Source of the DNA: Bacteroidales bacterium
Lineage (GTDB): Bacteria > Bacteroidota > Bacteroidia > Bacteroidales > UBA932
Direction: 5' to 3'
NCBI GenBank assembly: GCA_017437755.1
Contig: JAFRXI010000006.1
Span: forward strand, 35,381-99,380
DNA: 64,000 nt
Of this stretch, positions 8,960 to 17,684 are shown one piece after another. The notes under the pieces were generated by a model that was not told where the DNA came from, did not search any database, and worked only from the letters and a program-made list of their open reading frames with translations. The position numbers and the translations under genes were made by a program. Each line of letters opens with the position of its first letter. The first letter of the stretch is position 1.

Positions 8960-10977
8960 TACCAGATGTGAACCCTTTCTTCCTCCGGACGGAACATCGG
9001 GTCGCCTTCCTTGATGTCAAAGGCGTCGAAGAACTGCTGGAAGTTGCGGATTGACATGTTCACCCTGTTGCGGGCAAGGGAATGGACATCCAGCTTTGTA
9101 AGGCGCTCAGCCTCCTGGGGAGTGATGTTCTGGGCCCATATGGCGCCGTAGGAAAGCCAGAACCTCTGCTCGGCGGTGAAACCGTCGATGGGCTCCGGGT
9201 GCCTGCCTCCCCAGCTGTTCTGCATTGCGGTCCAGGCTATGCTGATTCCGCCGTGGTCGCCGATGTTCTCGCCCAGGGTGAGGTGGCCGTTGGCCTTTAC
9301 CCCGGGGACCACATCGGCCTCGTCGAACTGTGCCGCCAGCACTTCGGCCTTCTCCTTGAAGGCAGCCTCGTCGGCGGCGGTCCACCAGTTGACCATGTTG
9401 CCCGAAGCGTCGAACAGACGGCCCTGGTCGTCGAACCCATGCGACATCTCGTGTCCTATGACTACTCCGATTCCACCATAATTGACGGCATTGTCGGCGT
9501 CGGGATTGAAGAACGGAGGCTGAAGTATGGCGGCCGGGAAGCAGATCTCGTTGGTGGTGGGGTTATAGTATGCGTTGACCGTCTGGGGTGTCATGCCCCA
9601 CTCCGTCTTGTCGGTGGGCTTGCCCAACTTGGACATGTTGTCAGCCACGTACCAGCGTCCTGCATTGCGGAGGTTCTCGTAGTAGCCGAGGGCGGGATCG
9701 ACGGTCAGGGTGCTGTAGTCTTTCCACTTGTCGGGGTAGCCTATCTTCACGGTGAAAGCGGCCAGCTTCTCACGGGCCTTCAGCTTGGTGGTGTCGCTCA
9801 TCCAGTCCAGGGAGTCGATGTGCTGACCCAGCGCAGTGCGCAGGTTCTCAACAAGTTCCACCATCTTCTTCTTGGATGATTCGGGGAAATAACGGCTCAC
9901 GTACATCTCGCCCACAGCCTCCCCAAAGAGCGAATTGGGAACGGACATGGCCCTTTTCCAACGGGGTTTCTGCTCCTTTGCGCCGGACATCTGGCGGCTG
10001 AAGAAATCCCACGATGCGGCATAGAACTCGTCGTCAAGCGCACCGGCGGCATCGGAGATGTACATTCCCAGCAGGTAGTCCTTGAGTATGTCGAGCGGCG
10101 TGTTTTCCATTATGGAAGACAGCCCGTCGAAGAACGAGGGCTCCGCTACTATCACCTTCTCCTGCTCGGGAATGCCCCTTCCCTGGAACCAGACATCAAA
10201 ATGGAATCCGGGCCATTTTTCGATTATCTCCTTGGAAGACATGGGGTTGTATGCGGCCTGGATATCCCTCTGCTGCACCCTTGTCCATGAAACCGCGGCG
10301 AGGGCATCCTCGACCGAAACCGCATTGGAAGCCCTGACGGCAGGCCTGTCCAGTCCGGCCAGGGTGAATATCTTTGCCAGGAAGCTACGGTATCCGTCCT
10401 TGAGGGCGGTGTTGGCGGGGTCGATGTAATAGTCCCTGTCGCCCATGCCGAGTCCGCCCTGGCCGATATAGAATATCTGGTTGTCGCTGTCCATGAGGTC
10501 GGCCTCCACATAGCCGCCCATGAAGCCGGCGCCCTCGGCGTCGTTCTGCAGGGATGCAACCTTGGCCACCAGCGCTTCCTTGGAGTCGATAGCCTCTATC
10601 TCAGCTATATAGTCCTTGATGGGTGAAGCCCCGTCGGCATTCCTCTTTACGGAATCCAGGGCCATCTTGTAAAGGTCGGATATCTTCTGTTCCACGGTTC
10701 CGGGCCTGGCGGTCATAGTGGCCATCTCGGAGAAAAGGTCGTTGAGCCTCTTCTGGTTGAGTTCGTTGAGTACATCAAACGAGCCGAAACGCGAGAACTC
10801 GGGCTTGAGGGGATTCTTCTCCTGCCATCCTCCCGTGGAATAACGGTAGAAATCAACCTTGGGGCTGACGGTTGTGTCGAGGTTTGAAAGGTCCAAGGCC
10901 GGAACGGCAGCCCTGTGGCAGCATCCGGCCGCAGCCATGACAGTCATCATGATCAAAGCAATCTTTTTCATATTCAT
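8959..10977 (-). CDS. M13-family metallopeptidase lipoprotein (neprilysin/PepO-like)
   Basis: Zinc endopeptidase of the neprilysin family, about 672 aa. The zinc motif HEMSH lies at about residues 509-513 (VIGHEMSHGFDDQG), with the third ligand in GENIGDHGG about 60 residues later and the NAYYNPTTNEICFPAAI substrate-cleft segment before it. The N-terminus MKKIALIMMTVMAAAGC is a lipoprotein signal, so the enzyme is anchored in the envelope. A longer frame opens at 11004, but the TAATTTTG promoter box at 10992-10999 lies inside it, so I start at 10977; the ATG at 10971 is equally possible. It precedes and overlaps the FtsX-like permease gene by one base. Confidence 0.93.
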   Translation of the reverse strand: MNMKKIALIMMTVMAAAGCCHRAAVPALDLSNLDTTVSPKVDFYRYSTGGWQEKNPLKPEFSRFGSFDVLNELNQKRLNDLFSEMATMTARPGTVEQKISDLYKMALDSVKRNADGASPIKDYIAEIEAIDSKEALVAKVASLQNDAEGAGFMGGYVEADLMDSDNQIFYIGQGGLGMGDRDYYIDPANTALKDGYRSFLAKIFTLAGLDRPAVRASNAVSVEDALAAVSWTRVQQRDIQAAYNPMSSKEIIEKWPGFHFDVWFQGRGIPEQEKVIVAEPSFFDGLSSIMENTPLDILKDYLLGMYISDAAGALDDEFYAASWDFFSRQMSGAKEQKPRWKRAMSVPNSLFGEAVGEMYVSRYFPESSKKKMVELVENLRTALGQHIDSLDWMSDTTKLKAREKLAAFTVKIGYPDKWKDYSTLTVDPALGYYENLRNAGRWYVADNMSKLGKPTDKTEWGMTPQTVNAYYNPTTNEICFPAAILQPPFFNPDADNAVNYGGIGVVIGHEMSHGFDDQGRLFDASGNMVNWWTAADEAAFKEKAEVLAAQFDEADVVPGVKANGHLTLGENIGDHGGISIAWTAMQNSWGGRHPEPIDGFTAEQRFWLSYGAIWAQNITPQEAERLTKLDVHSLARNRVNMSIRNFQQFFDAFDIKEGDPMFRPEEERVHIW

Positions 10978-10991
10978 AAAGTCAGATTTTG

Positions 10992-10999
10992 CAAAATTA
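10992..10999 (-). promoter_or_regulatory. -7 promoter box TAATTTTG for the M13 peptidase operon
   Basis: Perfect TAnnTTTG match on the minus strand, 14 nt before the ATG at 10977. It falls inside the longest possible reading frame and therefore argues for the shorter start. Confidence 0.6.
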
Positions 11000-11011
11000 C
11001 ACATTTATAAT

Positions 11012-11019
11012 GATATTTG
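11012..11019 (+). promoter_or_regulatory. Variant -7 box GATATTTG for the YczE-like gene
   Basis: GATATTTG differs from TAnnTTTG only at the first base and lies 19 nt before the ATG at 11039. The same variant, also followed by CAG, precedes rpmB at 57279-57286. Confidence 0.35.
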
Positions 11020-11038
11020 CAGTGAAGAAAACGTTTTT

Positions 11039-11704
11039 ATGAGATTCAAAAGTGCAGCCGCCCGATATGGGATTTCCACGCTAGGCCTGGTCATCGTAGC
11101 CCTCGGGGTGGCCCTGTCCATAAAATCAAACCTGGGGACCGCCCCGCCGTCCTGCCCTCCCACCATAATGAGCCTGAAATGGAGCGCCATATCGGTGGGA
11201 ACATTCACCTGGATGTTGCATATAGTGTTCATACTCATCCAGTTGGCGATTCTCCGTAAGGATTTCAAATGGGAGTATCTTATGCAGCTTCCCGCAGCCT
11301 TCGTCTTCGGATATCTCTGCGACGGGGCCATCTGGCTTTTCAATGCCATCGACGCCCCCGCCACCGGATATGCCGCACAACTCGGCCTGAGCCTGCTGTC
11401 GGTCCTGCTTACCGCAATCGGGATCAAACTGGAAGTCATAGGCGACGGATGGATCCTTGCCGGTGACAAGCTCACCGCCGTAATCGCCGACACCTCCGGT
11501 GCCCAGTTCGGCAATGTCAAGATCATATTCGACGTGGTCCTGGTAGCAATAACCGTAGGTTTCGCAATGATAGCCTTCGGGAATCCTTTCGGCGACGGTT
11601 CAACGGTTGTGATGAGGGAAGGAACCGCCATACTGGCCATATTCACCGGCCTGTGCATGAAGGTAACGGATCCCTTGATAGACAGGTTGTTCCGCAGGAA
11701 ATGA
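11039..11704 (+). CDS. YczE/YitT-like integral membrane protein
   Basis: A 221-aa protein with about five or six membrane segments (for example ISTLGLVIVALGVALSI at 11-27, MLHIVFILIQLAIL, LGLSLLSVLLTAIGIKL, IIFDVVLVAITVGFAMIAFG). The N-terminal GVALSIKSNLGTAPPSCPP segment resembles the YczE/DUF6198 group of membrane proteins. Function unknown. The start is the ATG at 11039; the frame stays open further upstream but enters the divergent promoter region. The stop TGA overlaps the ATG of the next gene (ATGA at 11701-11704), so the pair is translationally coupled and may act together. Confidence 0.75.
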   Translation: MRFKSAAARYGISTLGLVIVALGVALSIKSNLGTAPPSCPPTIMSLKWSAISVGTFTWMLHIVFILIQLAILRKDFKWEYLMQLPAAFVFGYLCDGAIWLFNAIDAPATGYAAQLGLSLLSVLLTAIGIKLEVIGDGWILAGDKLTAVIADTSGAQFGNVKIIFDVVLVAITVGFAMIAFGNPFGDGSTVVMREGTAILAIFTGLCMKVTDPLIDRLFRRK

Positions 11705-12657
11705 CAAGCCTCGTACAGTTCATAAAGCAGTGGATGCTGCCAATTGCGATAGTTGCCGGCATAAGCATTTATACCGTCTTCCACTTTGTCCCCGCACTGC
11801 ACCCGATAGGTCCGGTGTGCCACCAGATCGTCGCCAAGGGGCAGCGGTTCCTGATATCGGTGATGCTATTCCTGCAGTTCGTAAAGGTTTCGCCCAGGGA
11901 TCTCAAGTTCCACCGCTGGCACCTGTATGCCATCATATTCCAGCTGGTTACGTCTTTTGCGGCGGCAATCGGGGCGGCCTTCGCCCCTGAAGGTGCGGCA
12001 TCAATCCTGCTGGAATGCGCCATGATATGCCTGGTGTGTCCCACCGCTGCCGCAGCAGGCGTAATTACCGACAGGCTGGGCGGTTCCCTATCCGAGAACA
12101 TAACCTACGTGGTGCTGATAAATGCAGTGGCCACCCTGGTCATTCCTGTAATGATCCCCATGATCCACCCCTCGGCCGATACGGGGTTCTTCAGATGCAT
12201 GTTGGGGATAGCCATGAAGATCTTCCCTATCCTGCTGCTTCCCAGCATACTCGCCTGGATAATCCGTTACACCATGCCCACTCTTCAGGAATGGCTGTCA
12301 AAGCGCGCCCACTGGGCGTTCTATTTCTGGGGCATCGGGCTGACCTTTGCAATGATCCTCGCAACCAGGGCGCTGATACTGAGCAACCTGGGCATCGTAA
12401 CCATGCTGTGCATCATACCTGTTTCGATTCTCAGCTGCGCCATAGGATTCTTCACCGGGAGGCATCTCTCAAGGCAAAGGGCCACAAGCATTACCGCCGG
12501 ACAGGCCCTGGGACAGAAGAATACCGGCTTCCTCATCTGGCTGGGATACACCTATCTGACTCCCGTGACCTCGGTGGCGGGCGGGCTGTATGCCATCTGG
12601 CAGAATATATTCAATTCGTGGGAGCTTTGGGCTATGCGCCGCCGGCAAGGGCGGTAA
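11701..12657 (+). CDS. BASS-like multi-pass transporter
   Basis: A 318-aa inner-membrane protein with about nine or ten predicted segments. The segment CPTAAAAGVITDRLGGSLSE followed by VVLINAVATLVIPVMIP near residues 115-155 resembles the bile acid:sodium symporter/AEC superfamily, where the first half carries a Pro-Thr-Ala-rich sodium-site helix. A second short-chain motif AGQALGQKNTGFLIWLGYTY near residue 270 fits the repeat. Substrate unknown. Coupled to the preceding YczE-like gene by an ATGA overlap. Its 3' end overlaps the convergent TPR gene by 26 nt. Confidence 0.7.
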   Translation: MTSLVQFIKQWMLPIAIVAGISIYTVFHFVPALHPIGPVCHQIVAKGQRFLISVMLFLQFVKVSPRDLKFHRWHLYAIIFQLVTSFAAAIGAAFAPEGAASILLECAMICLVCPTAAAAGVITDRLGGSLSENITYVVLINAVATLVIPVMIPMIHPSADTGFFRCMLGIAMKIFPILLLPSILAWIIRYTMPTLQEWLSKRAHWAFYFWGIGLTFAMILATRALILSNLGIVTMLCIIPVSILSCAIGFFTGRHLSRQRATSITAGQALGQKNTGFLIWLGYTYLTPVTSVAGGLYAIWQNIFNSWELWAMRRRQGR

Positions 12658-13558
12658 GCCTCATGCGGGCCTGTGCCTTCTCGTTCTCGTCCTGGGTATA
12701 CTTTTCCAGCATGGGGAGATACTTCATCTCCATCTTCGTGTTCCTCTCGCGACGTGAGATCAAGATACAGTTCCGGATGGCCGTCAGGTCGTCAGGATGA
12801 GCCTTGAGCACCTTCCCGTAGATTTTCAGGGCCTTCTTGTGGTTCTTTGCGCAGACCAGGTACCACGAGCCCAAGTTGTCCATGAACACCGCGTCGGATG
12901 GGTTGTATGAAAGCATAAGATCGGAAAGCGACTTGAAGGCCTCCTGCGACGATGGTGTCCCCAGTTTCCAGAAAGCGGCGCAGTAATCCTGCATGAATGC
13001 CTTGAAAACCTCGTTGTCCACCTTGCCGAGACCGGGGTACTTCCACGAAGGCGATTCCTTGTAATTATAGTCCACAAGGGCCCTCAGCGACGACAGGGCC
13101 ATGTCGGGACTCCCCTTCTCATAAGCCGTGAGGGCTGCCGTACGGGAAAGCCTCCAGTCCAGTGCCTGCGGATCCATGGCAATCAGGCGGTCGATGGAAT
13201 TCAGGGCCAGGGCGAACAGCGAGTCGTCGTAATTCTTTTCCTCAAAATAGGATACATCCCGTCCCAGACTGTCCTTCAGGGTGATGATGGGAGCATTCCC
13301 AAGGTGCCTCTTCTCCGCTGAGACTATGACGGTGTCCCTGGAGCTCTTGTTGAAATAGTAATTGAAGCGTGCGCCCAGCATCAGCGTGTCGTCGGGGAAA
13401 TCCCTGCCCCAGTCGTCCAGCAGGGTCTCTATTCCCATCCCGGAGGGCCCCAGCCTGGAGGCAAGCTGGTTGTATCTCTTGATATAGTTTTCCCTTGAGC
13501 CCTGGGCAGCCGTCAGGACGGGGATAAGGGCCAGCATGGCCGCGAGGATCCTTCTCAT
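12632..13558 (-). CDS. Exported TPR-like protein of unknown function
   Basis: A 308-aa protein with a signal peptide (MRRILAAMLALIPVLTAAQG). Residues of about 105-300 contain helical repeats that resemble TPRs, for example DALDWRLSRTAALTAYEKG-like and NPSDAVFMDNLGSWYLVC followed by HKKALKIYGKVLKAHPDD. No catalytic motif is visible. The ATG overlaps the stop of the RsmF-like gene (ATGA at 13555-13558), which makes it the last gene of the pyrE cluster. Its end overlaps the convergent transporter gene. It may be a scaffold or adaptor, but that is inference from the repeats only. Confidence 0.7.
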   Translation of the reverse strand: MRRILAAMLALIPVLTAAQGSRENYIKRYNQLASRLGPSGMGIETLLDDWGRDFPDDTLMLGARFNYYFNKSSRDTVIVSAEKRHLGNAPIITLKDSLGRDVSYFEEKNYDDSLFALALNSIDRLIAMDPQALDWRLSRTAALTAYEKGSPDMALSSLRALVDYNYKESPSWKYPGLGKVDNEVFKAFMQDYCAAFWKLGTPSSQEAFKSLSDLMLSYNPSDAVFMDNLGSWYLVCAKNHKKALKIYGKVLKAHPDDLTAIRNCILISRRERNTKMEMKYLPMLEKYTQDENEKAQARMRLTALAGGA

Positions 13559-14700
13559 ATGCTCATTCTTATTCGTCGTTCCTTGGGATACAGGTTGTTG
13601 CAACGCGATCCCACATTCTTCGCCTGTCCCAGGGGGTGTCCCCCGTAACAGACGGTAAACAGCCCTTCCGGCGCCCCCTGGGGCCTGATCGCATTGCCCC
13701 TCAGGTATGACAGTGCGGTCTCCAGGTCCACGTCGAGCCTTGGCAGGGTGTCCGGAATGGCGGAACAGGGAAAATCAAATCCCGTGCCGCGCTTCCCGGA
13801 AGCGACCGCTCCCCCGGTCTTCCTCACGGCAGCCACGAACTGGCCCTCGCCGGGTACCAGGCCGGGAAGCATCAGGCGCCCGTACCTTGTGGCCACGGCC
13901 GGGGAACAGTCGCCTATGTCCACCACCTCGGATACTGTCTGCGACAGCAGCCATTCCACCGTCCCGTCGTTCTCCAGGTTGTTGAAAGTACAAGTGGAAT
14001 ACACCAGCACCCCGCCCACCTTCAGGGAGGGCCAGATATCGGAAAGTATCCTTCTCTGGCGGGCAGCACAGAACCTGACCGTATCCACCGACCAGTCCCT
14101 GACCGCACCTTCGTCCTTACGGAACATGCCCTCTCCGGAACAGGGGACATCGGCTATTATGACATCAAACGGAGGAAGCTCCCCAAACCCGGCCGGGTCG
14201 CGGTTTTCCACGGCGACCCGAGGGTCGCCCCAGACGTCCACGTTCTGGCGTAACAAATTGAATCTCTTGCGGATAACCTCATTGGCCACCAGGGTGAATC
14301 CGTCCCCGAACGTTTCCCTTGCCGATGCCGCGGCGTCGGTGGTCTTGCCACCCGGAGCGGCGCAGAGATCCAGTATCACAGGGCTGCCGGGAGCGGGATA
14401 CATCTCCAGCACACGCCGGAAAACATGGCCCACCATCATAGCGGAGGAGTCCTGTACATAGTAGCATCCGGCATGGAAAAGAGGGTCCAGGGTGAATACC
14501 GGACGGGATGGCAGGATGTAGCCGCAAGGACTCCATGGAACCGGAGTCCCGTCCGGGAAAGGGCAGGCGGAAATCTTTGATGGATTGATCCTTACGGAAA
14601 CCGAAGGAGGATTCCCCAGGGCATCCAGGACCACCCCGGCAGCCTCCTTCCCAACCGATTCTTCAAGCAGTGGGACAAACCCTTCCGGCAGGTCAGGCAT
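13555..14700 (-). CDS. RsmF/NOL1-NOP2-sun family RNA cytosine-C5 methyltransferase
   Basis: SAM-dependent m5C RNA methyltransferase, 381 aa. Visible motifs: SAM-binding LDLCAAPGGKTTDAA at about 115, motif IV DVPCSGEGMFRK near 180, and the catalytic cysteine motif YSTCTFNNLEN near 232. The first Cys (PC) helps release the product and the second (TC) forms the covalent link to cytosine, as known for the family. RsmF proteins are usually about 450-480 aa with a PUA-like C-terminal domain; here the tail after motif VI is short, so the RNA-binding end may be reduced. Its start overlaps the SRPBCC gene end by 8 nt. Confidence 0.88.
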   Translation of the reverse strand: MPDLPEGFVPLLEESVGKEAAGVVLDALGNPPSVSVRINPSKISACPFPDGTPVPWSPCGYILPSRPVFTLDPLFHAGCYYVQDSSAMMVGHVFRRVLEMYPAPGSPVILDLCAAPGGKTTDAAASARETFGDGFTLVANEVIRKRFNLLRQNVDVWGDPRVAVENRDPAGFGELPPFDVIIADVPCSGEGMFRKDEGAVRDWSVDTVRFCAARQRRILSDIWPSLKVGGVLVYSTCTFNNLENDGTVEWLLSQTVSEVVDIGDCSPAVATRYGRLMLPGLVPGEGQFVAAVRKTGGAVASGKRGTGFDFPCSAIPDTLPRLDVDLETALSYLRGNAIRPQGAPEGLFTVCYGGHPLGQAKNVGSRCNNLYPKERRIRMSI

Positions 14701-15151
14701 TGTTTCCGCCGTTAAAGGCCGAAGGGTCGAAGCCTTCCGGCATCCTCCCTTCCGAAGCGTCCACCAGACCGTCTACGATACGGTCCATCGCGTCCTTGAT
14801 CTTGGAGCCGATGAGCATCTTCATCATCAGGTTGAGGTCGGCCTCGAACATGATATGGAAATCGGTCTTGTAGGGATTGTCCTGCGCAGCATCGAAATAC
14901 AGCACTACGTGGAATCCGAAGGGGGCGTCGTTGTCCACCAGCTCTATCCGGGAATAAGGCACCCTCTCCAGCACTTTCACCCCTATCCTGAATCCCTGGA
15001 TGGTGGCGGTGAGGGTATCGTAGTCCGCCTCCACGTCCTTCTTCCGGTCCTCGGGAAGGAAACGGAGGAAATTGCCCATGTCGGCAAACGACATATATAT
15101 TTCATAAGGCTGGCGGGAGACTATCCCGTGCTTGCTTTCAAAATTAACCAT
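14693..15151 (-). CDS. SRPBCC-fold protein
   Basis: A 152-aa cytoplasmic protein resembling the SRPBCC (START/Bet v1-like) ligand-binding superfamily: N-terminal SRQPYEIYMSFADMGNFLRF, then alternating beta strands and a C-terminal amphipathic helix (MMKMLIGSKIKDAMDRIVDGL). No signal peptide. Ligand unknown. It lies between pyrE (10 nt away) and the RsmF-like gene (overlapping), in one minus-strand operon. The family includes hydrolases, lipid carriers and coenzyme-Q-binding proteins, so function cannot be told from the fold. Confidence 0.8.
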   Translation of the reverse strand: MVNFESKHGIVSRQPYEIYMSFADMGNFLRFLPEDRKKDVEADYDTLTATIQGFRIGVKVLERVPYSRIELVDNDAPFGFHVVLYFDAAQDNPYKTDFHIMFEADLNLMMKMLIGSKIKDAMDRIVDGLVDASEGRMPEGFDPSAFNGGNNA

Positions 15152-15161
15152 GACTCAGTGT

Positions 15162-15806
15162 TTATTGTTTCCATGTTTGCGGGGAACGGCGCCATTCTCT
15201 GAGGGTGTCCTCGTCCGACGGGGACAGGATTCCGGCCTCCAGGGCGGCTTCCACCACGGCATCGTAGGTGGATATGGTTTCAAGCGGAACCCCGGCAGCG
15301 GCAAAGGCCTCCTCCGCAACCGGGAACCCGTAGGTGAAAAGGGCCGTCATTCCCAGGACACTGGCTCCGGCGGAGCGAAGAGCCCCTACGGCCGCGAGGC
15401 TGCTCTTCCCGGTTGAGACCATGTCCTCCACGACCACCGTGCGCGCCCCTTCCGGCAGGATTCCCTCCACAAGGGAACGGGTTCCGTGATCCTTTGGCTT
15501 TGGACGGACATATACCATCGGAAGGCCGAGCGCGTCGGCCACAAGGGCCCCGTGCGCGATGGCGCCCGTGGCCACGCCGGCAATCAACCCGGCTCCGGGA
15601 TAGAGTTCCCGTACGCTTTGGGCGAGCCTCTCCTTCACCAAATCCCGCGTGGAAGGCAATGAAAGCACCTTGCGGCTGTCAATATAAACCGGCGAGAGCC
15701 AGCCTGAAGCCCACACGAAAGGCTCGGACGGCCTGAAGAGCACCGCCCCGGCGGCAATCATGTCCCTGGCCAGGGCTTTGGCGGCGGAATTCTTGTCAAT
15801 ATCCAT
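15162..15806 (-). CDS. pyrE: Orotate phosphoribosyltransferase
   Basis: Fifth step of de novo pyrimidine synthesis: orotate + PRPP to OMP. 214 aa, the standard length. The PRPP-binding motif VVVEDMVSTGKS is near residue 125, the YIDSRKVLS and VRPKPKDHGTRS segments provide orotate and phosphate contacts, and GVATGAIAHGALVA is the conserved loop. First gene of the operon pyrE, SRPBCC, RsmF-like, TPR. The promoter box TAAATTTG lies 23 nt upstream and interlocks with the box of the divergent NUDIX gene. Confidence 0.95.
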   Translation of the reverse strand: MDIDKNSAAKALARDMIAAGAVLFRPSEPFVWASGWLSPVYIDSRKVLSLPSTRDLVKERLAQSVRELYPGAGLIAGVATGAIAHGALVADALGLPMVYVRPKPKDHGTRSLVEGILPEGARTVVVEDMVSTGKSSLAAVGALRSAGASVLGMTALFTYGFPVAEEAFAAAGVPLETISTYDAVVEAALEAGILSPSDEDTLREWRRSPQTWKQ

Positions 15807-15814
15807 TATTCCAT

Positions 15815-15822
15815 TAACTTTG
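15815..15822 (+). promoter_or_regulatory. -7 promoter box TAACTTTG for the NUDIX gene
   Basis: Perfect TAnnTTTG match, 28 nt before the ATG at 15851. The start codon candidate TTG at 15827 is only 5 nt past the box and is less likely. Confidence 0.55.
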
Positions 15823-15829
15823 CACTTTG

Positions 15830-15837
15830 CAAATTTA
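15830..15837 (-). promoter_or_regulatory. -7 promoter box TAAATTTG for pyrE
   Basis: Perfect TAnnTTTG match on the minus strand, 23 nt before the pyrE ATG. Only 7 nt separate it from the oppositely directed NUDIX box, so the two promoters overlap and RNA polymerase can probably occupy only one at a time. Confidence 0.55.
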
Positions 15838-15850
15838 CAAAAAACCTTCC

Positions 15851-16462
15851 ATGCACAAGATATATTTCGAGAAAAGGTGCATCTGCATCTGCCCCACCGG
15901 CGACGAGGCCCTATGCGACCCCAACTCGGTGGAATTCCATGCCGGAAGGGAGTTCGACTTCCATGCCCTGGTGAGCATGTTCGAACTTTCCGACACCCTT
16001 TCCCGGATTTATATCCCCTCCGACGACCCCGAGGCGGCCTACCGCCGTATATGCCGGGAATTCAAGGAAGTCAATGCGGCGGGAGGGCTGGTATCCAACC
16101 GCCGGGGAGACTTCCTGCTGATCAACCGGAACGGCCTCTGGGACCTTCCAAAGGGCCATCAGGAGGAAGGCGAGGACATAGAACTGACGGCCGTCAGGGA
16201 GGTCCAGGAAGAGACCGGTGTGGAGAGCCTGCAGCTCAGACGGCTCATCTGCGTCACCCACCACTGCTACCTCCGCGGCGGGATCTGGCACCTCAAGCAC
16301 ACCTGGTGGTACGACATGCTCTACACCGATCCCACAGACCTCACGCCCCAGCGCGAGGAGGACATTTCCCGCGCCGCCTGGGTGGCCCGCTCCAGCCTTC
16401 CCCCTTTCCTGAAGAAAACCTATCCTTCCATCCTGGAGGTCTTCAGGGAGGCAAAAGTGTAA
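15851..16462 (+). CDS. NUDIX hydrolase
   Basis: A 203-aa protein with a complete Nudix box: GHQEEGEDIELTAVREV followed by QEETGV, with the catalytic Glu residues of REVQEET at about 113-119. The signature is preceded by NGLWDLPKG. The first 70 residues are a separate N-terminal segment (HKIYFEKRCICICPTGDE) common in Bacteroidales NUDIX proteins. Substrate is a nucleoside diphosphate linked to another group, not determinable here. Start chosen at the ATG at 15851, which suits the distance to the TAACTTTG box. Divergent from pyrE. Confidence 0.88.
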   Translation: MHKIYFEKRCICICPTGDEALCDPNSVEFHAGREFDFHALVSMFELSDTLSRIYIPSDDPEAAYRRICREFKEVNAAGGLVSNRRGDFLLINRNGLWDLPKGHQEEGEDIELTAVREVQEETGVESLQLRRLICVTHHCYLRGGIWHLKHTWWYDMLYTDPTDLTPQREEDISRAAWVARSSLPPFLKKTYPSILEVFREAKV

Positions 16463-16532
16463 CTTACCTCAAAAAAAATGAAACAGGAACGGGGTGACAG
16501 ACGTATTATATTAGTATCGAAACATTTTTATC

Positions 16533-17582
16533 ATGAAGCTGTCACAATTCCAGTTCGACCTGCCGCAGGAGAGCATCGCCTCCGAGCCAACAAGGTGGAG
16601 GGACGAGTGCCGGATGATGGTCCTGCACAAGGACACCGGCGAAATCGAGCACAAGATATTCAAGGACATAGTTGAATACTTCGGCAAGGGCGACACGTTC
16701 GTCCTCAACGACACCAAGGTATTCCCCGCCCGTCTTTTTGGAAAGAAGGAAAAGACCGGGGCCGACATAATGGTGTTCCTCCTGAGGGAACTGGCCCGTG
16801 AGCAGAGGCTCTGGGACGTGATAGTGGAACCCGCCCGCAAGATCAGGATCGGGAACAAGCTCTACTTTGGCGAGGACGAGAGCCTGGTGGCCGAGGTCAT
16901 AGACAACACCACCTCCAGGGGCAGGACCCTCCGCTTCCTCTTTGACGGTCCGTACGAGGACTTCAAGCAGACCCTTTTCTCCCTGGGCGAGCCGCCCGTG
17001 CCGCTCTGGGTCAAGCCCAAGCCGGGTCCCGAGGACAAGGAGAATTTCCAGACCATCTTCGCCTCCAAGGAAGGTGCGGTATCCGCACCGGCAGCCGGTC
17101 TCCACTTCAGCCGGGAGCTGTTCAACCGCATGATACTCCACGACATAGACAAGACCTTCATCACCGTGCACATGGGAATCGGACATTTCCGCAAGGTGGA
17201 CGTGGAGGACCTCTCAAAGCACCGCATGGATTCCGAGAGGCTGATCATCCCCGCGGATGCGGCCGACAAGATCAACTGCACCAAGCGTTCAGGCGGCAAG
17301 GTCCTGGCAGTGGGAGCCACCGTTATGAGGGGGCTGGAGACATATGTCACCACCGGCAGCGAGGTCAAGGAGTTTGACGGATGGACCAACAAGTTCATCT
17401 TCCCTCCCTACCATTTCTCGATTCCGGATGCGATAGTGTCCAACTTCCACATGCCCGAGTCCACGATGCTGATGTCGGTCGCCGCCTTCGGAGGCTATGA
17501 CAAGGTCATGAACGCCTACTCGGTCGCCCTGAAGGAGGGTTACCGCTTCGGGCCCTACGGCGACGCCCTGCTGATCCTGTAA
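16533..17582 (+). CDS. queA: S-adenosylmethionine:tRNA ribosyltransferase-isomerase
   Basis: Makes epoxyqueuosine in tRNA by transferring the ribosyl part of SAM to preQ1 at the wobble position. 349 aa, the standard length for QueA. Family landmarks: N-terminal DLPQESIASEPT, LNDTKVFPARL at about 58-68, the AVSAPAAGLHF motif near 180, the HMGIGHFRKVD motif near 212, and NFHMPESTMLMSVAAF near 305. The stop is followed by a strong stem-loop at 17613-17648. No clear promoter box is seen; the AT-rich stretch at 16500-16530 is the likely promoter region. Confidence 0.96.
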   Translation: MKLSQFQFDLPQESIASEPTRWRDECRMMVLHKDTGEIEHKIFKDIVEYFGKGDTFVLNDTKVFPARLFGKKEKTGADIMVFLLRELAREQRLWDVIVEPARKIRIGNKLYFGEDESLVAEVIDNTTSRGRTLRFLFDGPYEDFKQTLFSLGEPPVPLWVKPKPGPEDKENFQTIFASKEGAVSAPAAGLHFSRELFNRMILHDIDKTFITVHMGIGHFRKVDVEDLSKHRMDSERLIIPADAADKINCTKRSGGKVLAVGATVMRGLETYVTTGSEVKEFDGWTNKFIFPPYHFSIPDAIVSNFHMPESTMLMSVAAFGGYDKVMNAYSVALKEGYRFGPYGDALLIL

Positions 17583-17612
17583 GAAACGCATAAAACCATA
17601 AAGAATCATAAA

Positions 17613-17648
17613 AATCCGCAGCCCCGGTTGAGCCTGGCGCTGCGGATT
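17613..17648 (+). terminator. Stem-loop after queA
   Basis: Perfect 10-bp inverted repeat AATCCGCAGC / GCTGCGGATT with a 16-nt GC-rich loop, 30 nt after the queA stop. There is no T-run downstream on the plus strand; the A-run before it would give a T-run only on the minus strand. It may act as an intrinsic terminator, an mRNA 3'-end stabiliser, or attenuate read-through into dprA. Confidence 0.5.
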
Positions 17649-17684
17649 GACGTTATTATTGCCTAACTTGCATGGAAAAAAGAC

